Below are positions 33,115 through 45,011 of a stretch of 64,000 bases of DNA, one piece after another. Location: NCBI GenBank assembly GCA_038501195.1, contig JBBPUQ010000003.1:5672501-5736500 (forward strand), in the 5' to 3' direction. The DNA is from Nemania diffusa. Lineage: Eukaryota; Ascomycota; Sordariomycetes; Xylariales; Xylariaceae. The position numbers were made by a program, and so were the translations under genes. A model generated the notes under the pieces. It had not been told where the DNA came from, did no database searches, and saw nothing but the letters and a program-made list of their open reading frames with translations. The first letter of the stretch is position 1; each line of letters opens with the position of its first letter.

Positions 33115-34438
33115 GATAGCTGTCAGACGAAATAACATCAAAAAAGTTGAATGACGAGAAAGCTCGTAAATAATGTTGTCGTGACAGGTGACAGATGGAC
33201 ATATTAGAGCTAAAGATATGAACTTACATACTTCATCGGATGCAGGCAACATAGACAAGCTCTTCAAGGAGGTCAGAACCTGCAACTGCAGGTTGTCGCT
33301 TGAACTTGATTGCAGAGCTCGTATTCGGCCACGATCTACAATATATTCTACCTTCTTTCAGACCGGGCATAATCAGGTTCATGTTACATACAGAATTTCC
33401 TACTACCACCTCGATATCTAGTTATCATGCCACATATCGTCGCCGATTGACGCAGTCCATAAAGCTTGAATAGGCTGAAGGAACAAGCAGGGGATATGGG
33501 AGCATGGAAATCTATGCATCACGAGTCCCTTGATCAACAGATTCATAGGCCGTGCCGAAGAGACTTCGTCAAAGATAAATACTTTATAGACACTTTCACT
33601 GCATGATAGAAGCAAAATTCTTAATGTTAGGATAATGGGGAGGTCTAGAGGATCTACCTAGTAGTTTGGGTACCATCTAGCAAGCTATAGCTACCTAGGT
33701 ATATATCTAAGGAGTCAACGAAAAGTAGCCCGAAAACAATAGCGAGTGGTAGACCCTATAGTCTAAATCTCACATGGCTGCATTATTCGCACTGGTTCAC
33801 TATCACAGTAAGAGGCGACACTGTCAGGTATCTATTTATACGATATCGAACTACATTATCTTAGACTCATGTCTGTATCAAACGTCAATAATTCTAAGGT
33901 TAATTCAACATTATTCAAGTACTCGATATGAATTCAACTTAAAATTTAGGTATTCAGCTAACTGATGTCGGTCAATTTTGCCGCCGCGTCGTCCGTCTGA
34001 TAATTTGAATCAGGGGAATATCACAATGCGCCAACAAATTAGCCACCACATATCTTGGAGTCTAAAACGATGCACAATAACTAAGACTAGTTATTGCACT
34101 TGTGCGTCGATAGATCACAAAACATGTATATCTCGGATAATAACCTTTTAAGTGACCTGTATGCCCTCGTATCACGTAGTATAGTTCATGCAAATTACTT
34201 GGCATCTACCCTCTCCCGGTCGTCTATGTATTACGATAAACACATCTAGGGCCGTCGCACGATGTAAATCACTTAGGTGTCTCAATTCGTATTCCCAGAT
34301 CCCTCCCGTACGATCCGGCGAACTTCGAGCCTATTGACTCGATGTTGCTCTAATGATATGTAGGCGCCTCGCCACTCATCCCCGGGTCCGATTCTTCTAG
34401 TTCACTATCTCTAACGCAAGAACCCTTAAGAGCAAAAC
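33115..34438. promoter_or_regulatory. Divergent region between P450 and FAD monooxygenase
   Basis: 1,324 bp between opposite start codons. It contains short spurious frames (33188-33421, 33418-33615, 33774-33965) without family motifs. No operator recognised. Confidence 0.4.
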
Positions 34439-36086
34439 ATGAGTTCCGTTTATACTGCTGGTGACTGCAAGCCAATCGGGTCATACCCGCCGACCGGCAT
34501 TGATGTTCTGATCGTGGGGACGGGACTTGCTGGCCTGACAGCATCCATTGAATGTATCCGCAAGGGGCATAATGTGCGCATGCTCGAGCGCATGGGCGAC
34601 ATCAATACCGCAGGTATGTATCATCTCCTCAAACTAGCTAGTCCCAAGCTCTGATAATTTGCTTCAGGGGATATGTACTTCATGGGCCACAGCGCCATCC
34701 AGTTCTTTCGACATTGGCCAGAGTTACTCAAGGAGTATGAGGACATCTCCATGAGTAATGCATGGCTCGAGACCTTCAAGCACAGCGGCGAGCGCACGAT
34801 TCCTGCCATGAAGGTATCGGATCGACTACGTCGTGCAGGAATGGACCCAAATACTCCCCCGGGAACTTTCCAGATGCGCCCTCTCGTTTATAAGATGTTC
34901 GTTCGCCAGGTGGAAAAGCTCGGAGTGGACATCCACTTCGGTAAAAAGGTGGTTGACTACTGCGAAGATGTGACAGGCGAAAAAGCAGTCGCCATCACGG
35001 ACCAGGGAGAGCGTTTCGAGGCGGACGTTGTGATCGCTGCGGATGGCGTGGGCTCCAAGAGTCAGAAACTCGTCGGCGGGCAAGTGAGAGCAAGGAGTTC
35101 GGGTAGAGCGATGTGGAGAGCAGCCTTTTCTTCCGAGCATCTAGACAAGAACCCTGAAGTCAAAGAGTTCTTCGGTCGCATGCCTGGCGAGAACAATGAT
35201 GAGCCGATCATTAGAACATTCTTAGGGTGAGTCTTGCATACACTGGTCATTATGGACATATCTGATCTGACATTGCTGTGTAATAGACCTGGGACATATG
35301 CGCTGGCCTTAACCCGACCCGGAACTCTCATCTGGATTATGAATCACGATGTAAGAATAATACTAAATTGGTAGTGCAAATTTTACTAACACTCCGAAGG
35401 TGACGGGATCGGAACAAGAAAGCTGGACTCACACAGTCGAGTTTGACGAAGTAGTCAATAACATGGACCAGGGGGTTGGCCCTGTGCCATGGGCGCCAAT
35501 TTTCAAGGAGCTGGTAAAACTCACTCCTCCCCAGACGATTCTCAACTTCGAACTCTTCTGGCGTAACCCACAGCCTTCGTGGTGTTCTCCAGGTGGCCGG
35601 GTGATCCAGATAGGCGATGCTGCGCATTCCTTTCTGCCAGCGTCGGGCAACGGCGCCACTCAAGCCATCGAGGACGCCGTGTCCCTAGCATCATGTCTTC
35701 AGATTGGCGGCAAAGAGAATATACCGCTCGCCGTTCGTACTCATATCCGATTTCGGTTCATTCGATGTGCTTGTGCACAGAAGCTAGGATTCGCCAATGC
35801 CGAGCTACTTCAAGACACGGATTGGAACGAAGTCAAGGTTGATTATAAGCGCGCACAGCCAAAGATGCCAAGATGGGTTTGGAAGCACGACCCTGAAGAG
35901 TATGCCTATGAGAACTATTACAAGATGGCGGAGACTATCAAAAAGGGGATACCGTTTGACCAGGTTGATACCGTGCCTCCCAACTATCCCCCAGGCTATC
36001 GATACCAACCCTGGAGTATTGACCAGATTATTGAGGACGTCAAAAGTGGGAAGTCTATTGATCTAGGTGAGGGAGACTGGGATTAG
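34439..36086 (+). CDS. FAD-dependent aromatic monooxygenase (salicylate-hydroxylase-like), four exons
   Basis: Exons 34439-34613, 34668-35226, 35287-35350 and 35400-36086, joining to 494 codons plus stop. The FAD-binding start is IDVLIVGTGLAGLTASIEC (GxGxxG at 27-32). The central DVVIAADGVGSKS is the DG motif of flavoprotein hydroxylases. The C-terminal GRVIQIGDAAHSFLPASGNG is the GD motif that contacts the FAD ribityl chain, followed by GATQAIEDAVSLASCL. These enzymes hydroxylate or epoxidise aromatic and polyketide substrates using NADPH and oxygen. No membrane anchor or signal peptide is seen. Splice sites are normal, and all introns are short (54-60 nt). It is transcribed divergently from the P450 gene. 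The best-fit group is that of secondary-metabolite FMOs; the substrate is unknown. Confidence 0.9.
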
Positions 36087-36448
36087 CTTTGATGTGTTGC
36101 TAGGGTTCTTACATCCTAACTCCGCCAACAATTGATTGGTGACACTACGAACAAAAACAAGCTTCAACAATACTATGACAGTACATCAGGAAAATTGGGT
36201 TATAATAAGCATGTTTTTAGTTTAATCAGGGGCCCGTGGGCCTAAATTATTATTCCTCGAAATACAGTATCACTTTTGTCATTAGTATGAGAGCGAGAAA
36301 CATCCCTTTCAATCTACTCATTACGCCAACTATAAATGCTACTGCAATACGTAGAGGCAAGCATATCACACCCAAACTTGACATGGAATTCATTGAACAA
36401 TTCTTAAAATTCTGTTAATTTGTATGACTAAAAGCTACTCTAATTGAT
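36087..36448. other. Convergent intergenic region, nothing recognised
   Basis: 362 bp between two converging stops. A 60-codon frame at 36236-36418 lacks any support. Confidence 0.6.
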
Positions 36449-38481
36449 CTAAGCGTTCGCAACGCCCGGAGCAGCAGCAGCCAAAAGCTTATCAAAGAGA
36501 GGGGTACCGAGACCGGTAACGGGATCCCATCCAGTCGTGGCATTCCATCGGGCGCCATTGCGGCCAAAAGCCGAGTTGCTGGTGCAGCCGCTGCTGTAGC
36601 CGCCCGTGATGTCGGTGAAGGCGGCGGCATTGGCGTAGAGGAAGGGGTTCAGGAATCCCAGCGGTGCCGCGCCCTGGCTCTTTCGAGCGGCGTTGAGCAG
36701 GGCAATGACGCCGGCAAAGGTGGGCGACGAGGCGCTAGTTCCCGAAAGCAGCGCGTTGCTTCCCTTGTCGACAACTGCGAACGAGGCGCCCTGGGTGGCG
36801 ACGTCGGGGAAGCCTCGGTTGGAGGCGTTGAAGTAGGCCGAGTAGGTCTTGCCGATCGACGTGAGGTACGTGCTCACGGCGGCGCTCTGCCATGATGGGC
36901 GGGCGTGGAGAGTGCTGAAACCACCGCTCGAGAAGCTGACGGCTGTCTCGGGGCTAACGCCGTGAGTGGCACCGACCGAGGTGATGTAGGGGCAGGCACC
37001 GGGGAAGGTAGGCTGGAAGTACGCAGCACGGTCGGTCTGGCGAATGCACGAGTCACCAGGGCCGGAGTCACCGGAGGAGAACACTGTGACGCATGAGGTT
37101 AGTTATCGCCATGTTGAGTTTGAGGATGGGCTATATGTCGCGAAAGATTGAAAACCGAAAGACATCGGTTTGACCCGAGCCGGAGCTGTCAAGCCCCTAA
37201 ATTCGACAATGTGAGAAGAAAATGACCTGGAGGATTACTTACAAACGCTGACACCTCGGGCACCGAGCTGCATGAACATGTTGCAAATCTTAAGAGCATA
37301 GTCGGAGGGAACGCTCTGCTCTTCCTCGCCGTATGAAGTTGAGAGGGTCTGGGGTAGGGCCGAATCAGGCTGGGCCAAGAGATAAGTCAAGAACTCTAGG
37401 TATGGCTCGTTGCTCGACGGGCCAGGCTCATCGACGGTAGGGACGAGAGGTCTAGTCACGTCGGTTAGCATGAAAATGATCTGCGGCTTTTTGACCGTCA
37501 AGTGCACTTACCCGAGACCACCGGTGCTGTATTCGAGGATGGGAATAGGGGCACTGACACCCAGAATGTACTGGATATCCAAGTTCGCCTCGCCTAGTTT
37601 CAATTAGCGCAAAATTCCATCGTAGATAATAGGAACTCGAACATACCGCTGTCGCTGCTGCTGGTCTGGCTATTCAATCCGCCGTTGACGAGCTGAACGG
37701 TGAAGTTCTGTCCCTTGGCGGCTGGCAGCCACTTCGTCTCGAAAGACGCCAAATCCGAATACCTCGCATACTCCTCTAGATAGGAGCCGAAAGCAACTAG
37801 ATTGCCGGAGGCAGAGGGTGTGTACTTGATGTTGTACAGCGACTTGATGCAAGCCGGTGTGATTTGGGCCGTGTTGCAGTTGGCGACAGCAGCGGTGCTG
37901 GCCACGGCGTTGACCTTGGCTTCCTCCTCATCTACGGGGCCGAGAACGTGCATATCAAAGATGGTGGACTTCCTCGCGCCGAGCTGGCCGAATCGAGTAG
38001 TCGGCTGGATCAAGTCAATCTTGTCCGCGAGCTCGTCGGGTACACTGTAGTCGAGTGTCCGGAGCTTGGGGCTGCCGCCCTTTTCGTATTGGTACCACGC
38101 AAAAGTCGTGTTCAGTAGGTCATTGGCCGTCTCCACGGTGGTAGAGAAGGTGATCCAGTCGTTGTCAACGAGAGGCTTGATGTTGCTGCTGGTCAACCAG
38201 CTCACTACGGAGGAAACGGCCTCCTTGGTCGGGGCGGTATACGACCGGAGCTCGAGCCGACTCATGTGCTTTCCGTAGTTGGCGTGCCCTGGGGTCGACA
38301 TGTCGATCACGGCCTGCTCCAGTGCGGCGGCATGCTGCTGGGGGAGGGCGAGGCGAAGCGCGATCGGCTCGTCCAAGGCAGCTTGGCGAAGCTGTGTCCA
38401 TCCTTGGGGCACGGCTGGCAGGCTGTCCATGAGCCGGGCCGTGGCCGCTGTGGCGAACAGAGCAGTAGCGAGGGACAGCAT
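36449..38481 (-). CDS. Sedolisin (S53) tripeptidyl-peptidase, secreted, four exons
   Basis: Exons, in minus-strand order: 38481-37647, 37593-37512, 37451-37243 and 37083-36449, joining to 586 codons plus stop. I chose the internal ATG at 38481 because it gives a proper signal peptide ([18 protein letters not shown]); the frame is open upstream to 38559. A propeptide of about 180 residues (pro-kumamolisin type, with [13 protein letters not shown]) precedes the catalytic domain. The triad is Glu280 and Asp284 in EANLDIQY and Ser492 in SGTSASSP; the oxyanion Asp381 lies in FSSGDSGPG. The C-terminal [10 protein letters not shown] and GWDPVTGLG form the usual calcium site region. The enzyme is an acidic serine-carboxyl peptidase that removes tripeptides or cuts internally, for protein feeding outside the cell. 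It looks intact. Confidence 0.93.
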
Positions 38482-40954
38482 GTTGGCGGGAGTCTGAGAC
38501 ACGTCTTGGAATCTCGCAGCTGGAAGGGTCGAAGACAACCTCTTGCAGAGAATTCGCAATAACGGGAGGCGAACCCCCTCTTATAGCCGTAGCCATCCAT
38601 CCGTCCATCCAACCTCCCACTTTCCCCCTTCCTCGTTGCATTGCTGCGCTGATCTGATCCGTGTAGCTTCTTGCGTGAGGTTGCATCCAGGCAGGCTCAA
38701 TGACAGTAGGACCCCTGCTGGGATTGTCGACTTGCCGAGTCCGTGTGGTTCTCCCGCATCTTTGATGGGTCAATGCCCCCCTTACCTGTCTCAATCAGGC
38801 AGGCGAAGCGCTTGGCAAGTATAGTGAGCTGCAAGATGGGCAAGATAAGCTTCTACCAGAGAGACGCTATGCTGCATTACAATACATGCGGCGAAGACGA
38901 TTTCCCGCCCTTGATTGAAAACGGTATCCAGGTGGCAACTTTCTTTTCCTCAACCCCAATGCCGTGCTCATGATCGGTGCCGATCGGTCTGTTGTGCACC
39001 ATACGTCGAGGGTGTGAATCATCACATTCATGCCAAGTTTGTTGTTTGTTGATTATTTACCGCCAACGCTACCATGGTATTGAGCCGGCATGTCATTGGT
39101 ATACGAGAATTGGGCCCATGCATTATTAGCTAGTCTAATCTAGGGAGTCTAGGTACCATCAATCAGACGCCGGCTCGTCAAATGGCATGTGCACAGCATT
39201 TGACACCTTCTTATCCCCGCGTTTCTTATTTACTTACCTACCAATTCAGGGAACGGCTGCTCTGACCACAAGTTGGATCGCCAGGAACCGTTCTAATAAT
39301 GCTACACACCATCAATGTGATACTACATAGTACGAATGCTTTGCGGTTCTAAAGCGGTTCTAAAGCGGTCCAACTCGGAGTGGGATGTGATTTGTCCAGC
39401 CCGAATAGCGTGACGCAAAAGGGCGTTTCCGATAGAGGGGCTTGTGCTATCTATCTAGTCCCTACCGATTAGGTAGCTCGACTAGGAACACATAATCTAG
39501 CCATATTGTCATGATCGGCGCTACTGAATGAAATAAATGGGATATCGCCATTCTTTGTCCCTACCAGGCAACTAACTATACGAGATACATTGGCCGCTAT
39601 TATCACGCGGATTAAAATGCCTAAATCGGAAGTTGGAGTTCAAGCAAGCGCAGACAAACATGACAATTACGAGCGCATATTACCGCGAGGTGAATCGTCG
39701 CATCGGGGTGGAGCAAGTAACACGACAGAATACCTAGGCTATCTAGGGGGTGATCAAGGTGGGCTATAAACTATCGGGACTGGCTCACACCCTCGCTACA
39801 GATTGTACACCTGCTCTCATTTTGCATACAAACGTGAAAGAATGCGGTGTATGAGTATTATATTTAGCTACAATAAGTCGGCAGGCTACATTCCATACAT
39901 GGCATATTCAAATACTAATAATCTCCAAATCAAAGGGGGGCTGCGATCTTGAAATTGTGTGCGAAGATGAGTTTCTCAACAGGCTTTACAACTAGAGCTA
40001 ACAAGACATGATTTATACCTATCACTTGTTACATAATACTTAAACTACATCAAAATTATCATCATGTCCCGGCGAAGCTAACGCGATCGATATTGCAGGA
40101 TTGCCAGTCTTGAAGGTTAAATATGATTATAGACTCTACGAACGATAGTTGTCTACCCTGATTTGCTCGATCTCTGATCTAGGGTGTCTCTTTCGGAGAA
40201 TGAGAAGTGCGATGCACTTTCGGCAGCCGTAAGCCTATTTGAAGGTCCTAGGCTCAACAAGCCAGCAAGTGATCCAAGAAGAAACCGCTTTTGTGATTAC
40301 ATGCATTAATCGGCGATGGTTTTGAGCAACTTCTCTAGCTTGAAGGATAGATCAAACCAGAAATCCTTTCGTCCTAGCTTTAAGACCCAATCAGCCTGAT
40401 TGACAAAAGCCAGCGATGCTTAGCAGAGGGCACTCAGTGAGGAATGATAACCCAAAATCAACAATGCAGACATCTTCAGATGGCAAACTAGGGTCTATAT
40501 CCTTGAATTATATGGCTTCAACAATGAGTTTCGGAGCACATGGTGGTGGGATTGAACCCCCGAGGCGTAATAATTGGGCCGTGTTTAGTGGATGATGTTT
40601 TCAACAGGTTCAATATCGTCACACTCTTTAAGGCGCTAAGACTTTCGGAAATACAGAGTATGCTTTGAGGAAGCATAAAAGGCCGCAATATCCCATCAAC
40701 GACATTAGAACGAGACAATTTAAGAACATAGAAAAAGCTTAAATATAAATAGTTTATAATGTGATTGGGGTTCAATTAAACAAATATGTTGAAAACATAG
40801 TCCTTGTGGAATTGTCAATCCCGGAGTACGGCTATGTACATGACATATTCGGCTCTCGTTCCTAAATGCTGTTCTAACTCCCTACCCCTCGTGACTTCGC
40901 CTAACAGCTTAGACTGATTCATGACAAGTAGATCTCACGTCATTCGTCGAGGAG
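38482..40954. other. Intergenic, 2.5 kb, nothing recognised
   Basis: Contains a short triplication of GCGGTTCTAAA near 39344-39370 and a motif resembling a tRNA T-arm near 40545 that does not extend into a tRNA. No gene is supported. Confidence 0.5.
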
Positions 40955-42300
40955 TCAAGTTTTTCCTGTTTTCGGAAGAGCAACCAAAAAAACAGGAGCG
41001 GTAATAACCATTACCGCCGCTAACCCTATATACATGTATAGAATTTTTCGGATCAACCGCCAACGGTGAGATCGCAATTCCGAGGGCAGCTCCGATAGCT
41101 GAACGTATTTGACCTATTGCTTGTACTAGACTTCGCAAATCTCTCGGTGCTCGGGAATAACTATATTCGTATAGAGATATCACGCCTAGTATTTCGGCGC
41201 AAGCAAGCCGAAAATAGGTAGGAGTTTACACCCAGACAGTGAGATTGTGGGGGTGTGTTTCCATTATCCGATTCTGGACATTGGAGAGAGTGTTCATAAC
41301 ATGGGCCGTTCGAATATATCAGTTTCTGCACTATCGGAGCGAAAGCCATAGAAAAGCCATTGCGACAAATGCTGCAGTCATGCGAGCAATAGGTCCAAAT
41401 CTTACGCCCATTCCCCGCAGCCTTGGAAATATAATCTTTTGTATGATATGCCCAAGTAGGACACAGGCAACATAACTGAGTGCTTGAATGGTATCGTTTG
41501 GAATTCCACTCAGTCTCATCTGACCGGGCTGGGAAACGAGGTTGTTTAAGATTTGATTTAAGCATAAGTTGAACAGAATAAAGCATGCCATGTTGTATGA
41601 TATGAGCTTCTATATGTGAGACTCGAATGAGGATACTGACATTACTTTACAGACTATAAGACCCCTTCTCATCTCAGAGACAAAAATATCGTCCCATTCA
41701 ACATGTCTGCCGAACTTTTCCATTTGAAAAGCTGGTATAGCAGCACTAAGTTGGAAACGTTCCCGGACCGAACAAATAATGAGTTTTGATGCTTGTGTCA
41801 AGACGTTCCCTTGCGTTGGGATTTTAACTTTTGGTTGTTAGTCTTTATAAATTTGGCCAGAACAATAAAAAGGCTATTACCGAAAGATTTGCTCCAGATC
41901 AGCATCAGGGGAGCCACACACCAAATTGAAAGAAGTGGTAAGAGGTAAGTGGCCCAAAACCGAATCTTTTTCTCTGGGTAAGTCGAAGCAATAAAAGATA
42001 GGCTCGCAATATTCGTGAACCTAGGTCAAGTTAGATCAAGGTGCCGTACTACTACTCAGGAGCTTCTTGCCAGTAAAGGACATTATAGATATATTGAAGG
42101 GTCAGAGTTCGATCCGCAATGACGCGTTGGCCGTTTCTCCTAACAACTAACTGTATGGGCGTCTCGATATATTGATCTCCTGCCAAAATAAAATATCAGC
42201 ACTAATAACAAATGTCAAAGACTCATGCCACTCGATCTAGGCTTACCGATGAAGAGAGAGCCAGTAGCCTTGACTCCGCTAGTTCCTTTTGAGAGATTCT
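40955..42300 (-). pseudogene. Decayed POT/PTR2-family oligopeptide transporter
   Basis: On the minus strand, fragments of a proton-coupled oligopeptide transporter follow in order: KGTSGVKATGSLFI; DQYIETPIQLVVRRNGQRVI (about 42180); NIASLSFIASTYPEKKIRFW and the helix after it; MEKFGRHVEWDDIFVSEMRR (about 41720); the helix with LCLNQILNNLVSQPGQM; MRFGPI-type loop RFGPIARMTAAF; QKLIYSNGPCYEH; YEYSYSRAPRDLRSL; and a last helix ending LPKTGKT. The first helices (about 150 residues) are missing. Three frameshifts are visible: near 41350 in a T run, near 41205, and near 41040 in an A run. Together with the 5' loss this points to a pseudogene; sequencing errors in homopolymers could explain two of the three shifts but not the truncation. 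It lies beside a kinase-like and an ATP-grasp gene. Confidence 0.75.
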
Positions 42301-42536
42301 TTCATTAAAAAAGGAAATGATATGCTGTGTTTTACAGCTGCAGCCGACTGCACTTGAACTTGTATGAAAGACTCAAGAGAGTTACTTGTAGAGCTATTAT
42401 GAGAAGGGTCCTAATGGTAGGTTAAAGCTCAATATTTAATTTTATATTATGTATACTAAATGTAACAACGCAGGCGGCACCATTAGATAGTAGGTTTGAC
42501 GCTGACGACATCGACTAAGACGACTTCTAGGAGACT

Positions 42537-43727
42537 TTAGTCGGAGAGCTTGGGTGAAAGCCTGGATATTACATCAGTAAGGGAAATAGATGTAGGCACT
42601 TGCATCGCAGCCCATCCAACATTCTTTAACAGCTCTTTATCTACACTTGTTGAGACTTCAGCCATCGCAGATAGGAGCTTCCCGAGCGCCCATATATCAT
42701 TTTGCTTTCGTACTTCCAGACTCTGTGACAATGGGTCATATTCTTTTTGCAGCGTCGGTGATAACCACTCATTAGTCACACCGCCAATTCCACTAATATC
42801 GATCACCACAGCGCTCCATTCTGCGTTGATTACGATATTCGATGGCTTCAAATCCATATGCGTGAGGCCATTCTTATGAATGCAGGCGAGTGCTTCGGCA
42901 ATCTGTATGCCCCATACCAGCCATCGACCATCCATTTGAGGTTTTGGCGATTGTAATGCAGATTCCAATGTGCCATTTGGATAATGCTTGAGAAGGATTC
43001 CCCGTAGCACCGTCGTACTGCTCTCATTGTCTATTGTCTGGTATGGGTTTTTAGAAACAACTGCAGCGACTAGCCATACTATCCCTTCTGTGCCTCGAAG
43101 TAGTTCCAGGTTTCGTAGCTCTTGTTCTAGGACTTCACTATCCGTGGGTTGGTATATGTCTTGCTCGATTTCCTTGTAGACATGCAATGTTTGGTCGCCA
43201 TCAACCAGGGCTTCATAAACACAATATGTAAGGAATTGCATTTTCTTGATGCCGGAAAATTCTATAGCGGGGGCGCTTCCCGTAGGGCGGTAGAGAGGAA
43301 ATCGTACTCGTAAGGGATCTTCTTGCAAGCGAACGCTAAGAAGGTTGGCACTAGTAGCATATCCGTTGTCTGCATCGGGCAGCCTAAGCAACGGAAGTTT
43401 ATAGCTCTCTGTATCGGAGCTATGTGTGATGAGAAGCTCTGTGACTGTGTTATCGAGGAGCTGGAGTTGCTTGAAGTCGATGCAAAGACAGAGGTCTCGG
43501 AGATCATCTCGACGCTTCAGCCATTTGGGAAAGGCTCCGTCGCTCGATTGGAGGGTACCGTGAAAAGTAATTCGGATGTGCCACTTTGAACAAGAGAGAC
43601 GTACAACAAGACGTTCCCAGCGTTCCGTGGGTTCAGCTTCTTGCGCGCCTATTTCCTCATAACCCTTACGCACAAACTCAATAGACCCGGAGTCTGTCGA
43701 CTCGCATGCCATTAGATGGGATGCCAT
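42537..43727 (-). CDS. Protein-kinase-like protein with unusual N-terminal region
   Basis: Single exon, 396 codons. Residues about 175-396 have a kinase fold: Lys185 in VYKEI as the likely ATP-binding Lys, the hinge LKHYPNGTL (about 246), and the catalytic loop HMDLKPSNIVI with His290, Asp292 and Asn297. VIDISG (Asp310) replaces the usual DFG, and the C-lobe segment is NDIWALGKLL. The activation-segment DFG-to-DIS change is tolerated in several fungal kinases, so activity remains possible. The first 170 residues show no domain I know. Proteins of this design are numerous in ascomycetes and often found in accessory regions. It is not flanked by an evident partner; the decayed transporter lies downstream. 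Confidence 0.75.
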   Translation of the reverse strand: MASHLMACESTDSGSIEFVRKGYEEIGAQEAEPTERWERLVVRLSCSKWHIRITFHGTLQSSDGAFPKWLKRRDDLRDLCLCIDFKQLQLLDNTVTELLITHSSDTESYKLPLLRLPDADNGYATSANLLSVRLQEDPLRVRFPLYRPTGSAPAIEFSGIKKMQFLTYCVYEALVDGDQTLHVYKEIEQDIYQPTDSEVLEQELRNLELLRGTEGIVWLVAAVVSKNPYQTIDNESSTTVLRGILLKHYPNGTLESALQSPKPQMDGRWLVWGIQIAEALACIHKNGLTHMDLKPSNIVINAEWSAVVIDISGIGGVTNEWLSPTLQKEYDPLSQSLEVRKQNDIWALGKLLSAMAEVSTSVDKELLKNVGWAAMQVPTSISLTDVISRLSPKLSD

Positions 43728-45011
43728 CTTCGCAACGGTATCGCGGTATTAAGAGTACGGTTCAAGATGGGATAGTTGTGAAGTGGTAGGAAATTATTAT
43801 ACTTCGTAGGAAAGTAGGCAGCTGAGTCGAGCTCAGTATGGGTAGACGAGACTGGCAATAGGCCCGGAGTCTAAAGGGTGACAGTGCTATCTACTTCTGT
43901 GTCGTGATTCCGAGGAAGAGGCGGATGATACGATGTGAGTTGACGCGATGCGCAGTTAGGAAGGGTTTGCCTGGTACGTAAAATTTCCCAAGGCACTCAG
44001 CGCGGTATTAGCTTTATGAACTACCTACCTCAGAGTTTGAAATCGATCCTGTGATCTACTTTCTTCGGATCGTTCCGATCACTTCACGCGAATATTCACG
44101 TGGAATCGCGGTCTTTTAACGCGACTCGACGCGATTTTTGGTGTAAATTTCGCGTTAGGCGGTCGGGGCGATCTGAACTTTGAAGCATGCATGCATGGCG
44201 ATGTTTCGGGCAGCAAAGACTGGGCTCCACGGGAACGGCGGTGGAGGAGTACTATAAATAACAAATCCAGACCTAACGGGCATACAAGGAGAAATATGTC
44301 ATCTAGCACATAAAACATTCAATCTATACCCTTTCCGCGGCTTTCGGCAACGAGTCTTGAACTCGAGATCTATGAGACTAGCGTCGTGGATCAAATGCAT
44401 ACATGGTATGACTACGTACAAGTACAGCACACAACACATCTGCAGTTTATCTGCAGTTAGGTATAACAGCATATGCAAAAAGCCAAATAGGGTAGGTTGT
44501 GAGTATTCTGAGTGAGACCGCAATAGATGGCACTAGCGATGGACACCCGAAATTAGGAGACAGAGCTTCTGTCGCTGTGAGGACATATTTGAGCTGCTCA
44601 AGTTGAAATTGCCCCTGCCACTTACATAGCCATCTCCGTATTACTTTGGACAGGTCTTAGTAAGAGAGTATAGTTGGGTCTACTGTCTGTCTTTTCCACA
44701 CTCTCAACAGCAACGACATACTCTATGACGAAAAGTAGACGAATTCTATTAGAATGAACACAGCACACGTGGCGGTTGGCGAAAATGCCTTCATCCGGGA
44801 AGACTTTCTTGTGCACACAAGTGAAGAAGGAGGTATATGTTTCTGACCTTTGCTTGAAAGATGATCCATACCAACGCTGAATATCATAGCAGCTCCTTCG
44901 AGGGTTAGGTGTCAATGGAGGCTCTCCGAGCCGGCGCCATGTGAGGGCCGCGTCAAACATGTCCGCTGTCTTGATTTGATTATCACTATCAATTCCACGG
45001 TACCGGCCTCT
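43728..45011. promoter_or_regulatory. Divergent region between kinase-like and ATP-grasp genes
   Basis: 1.28 kb between opposite starts; only short unsupported frames. GC-rich palindromic words such as ACGCGAATATTCACGT occur at 44088-44103. Confidence 0.4.

Noticed and set aside
40530..40600. tRNA-like T-arm (GGTTCAATCC on the minus strand)
   Set aside because: The stem mispairs, and no anticodon or D arm can be drawn around it.
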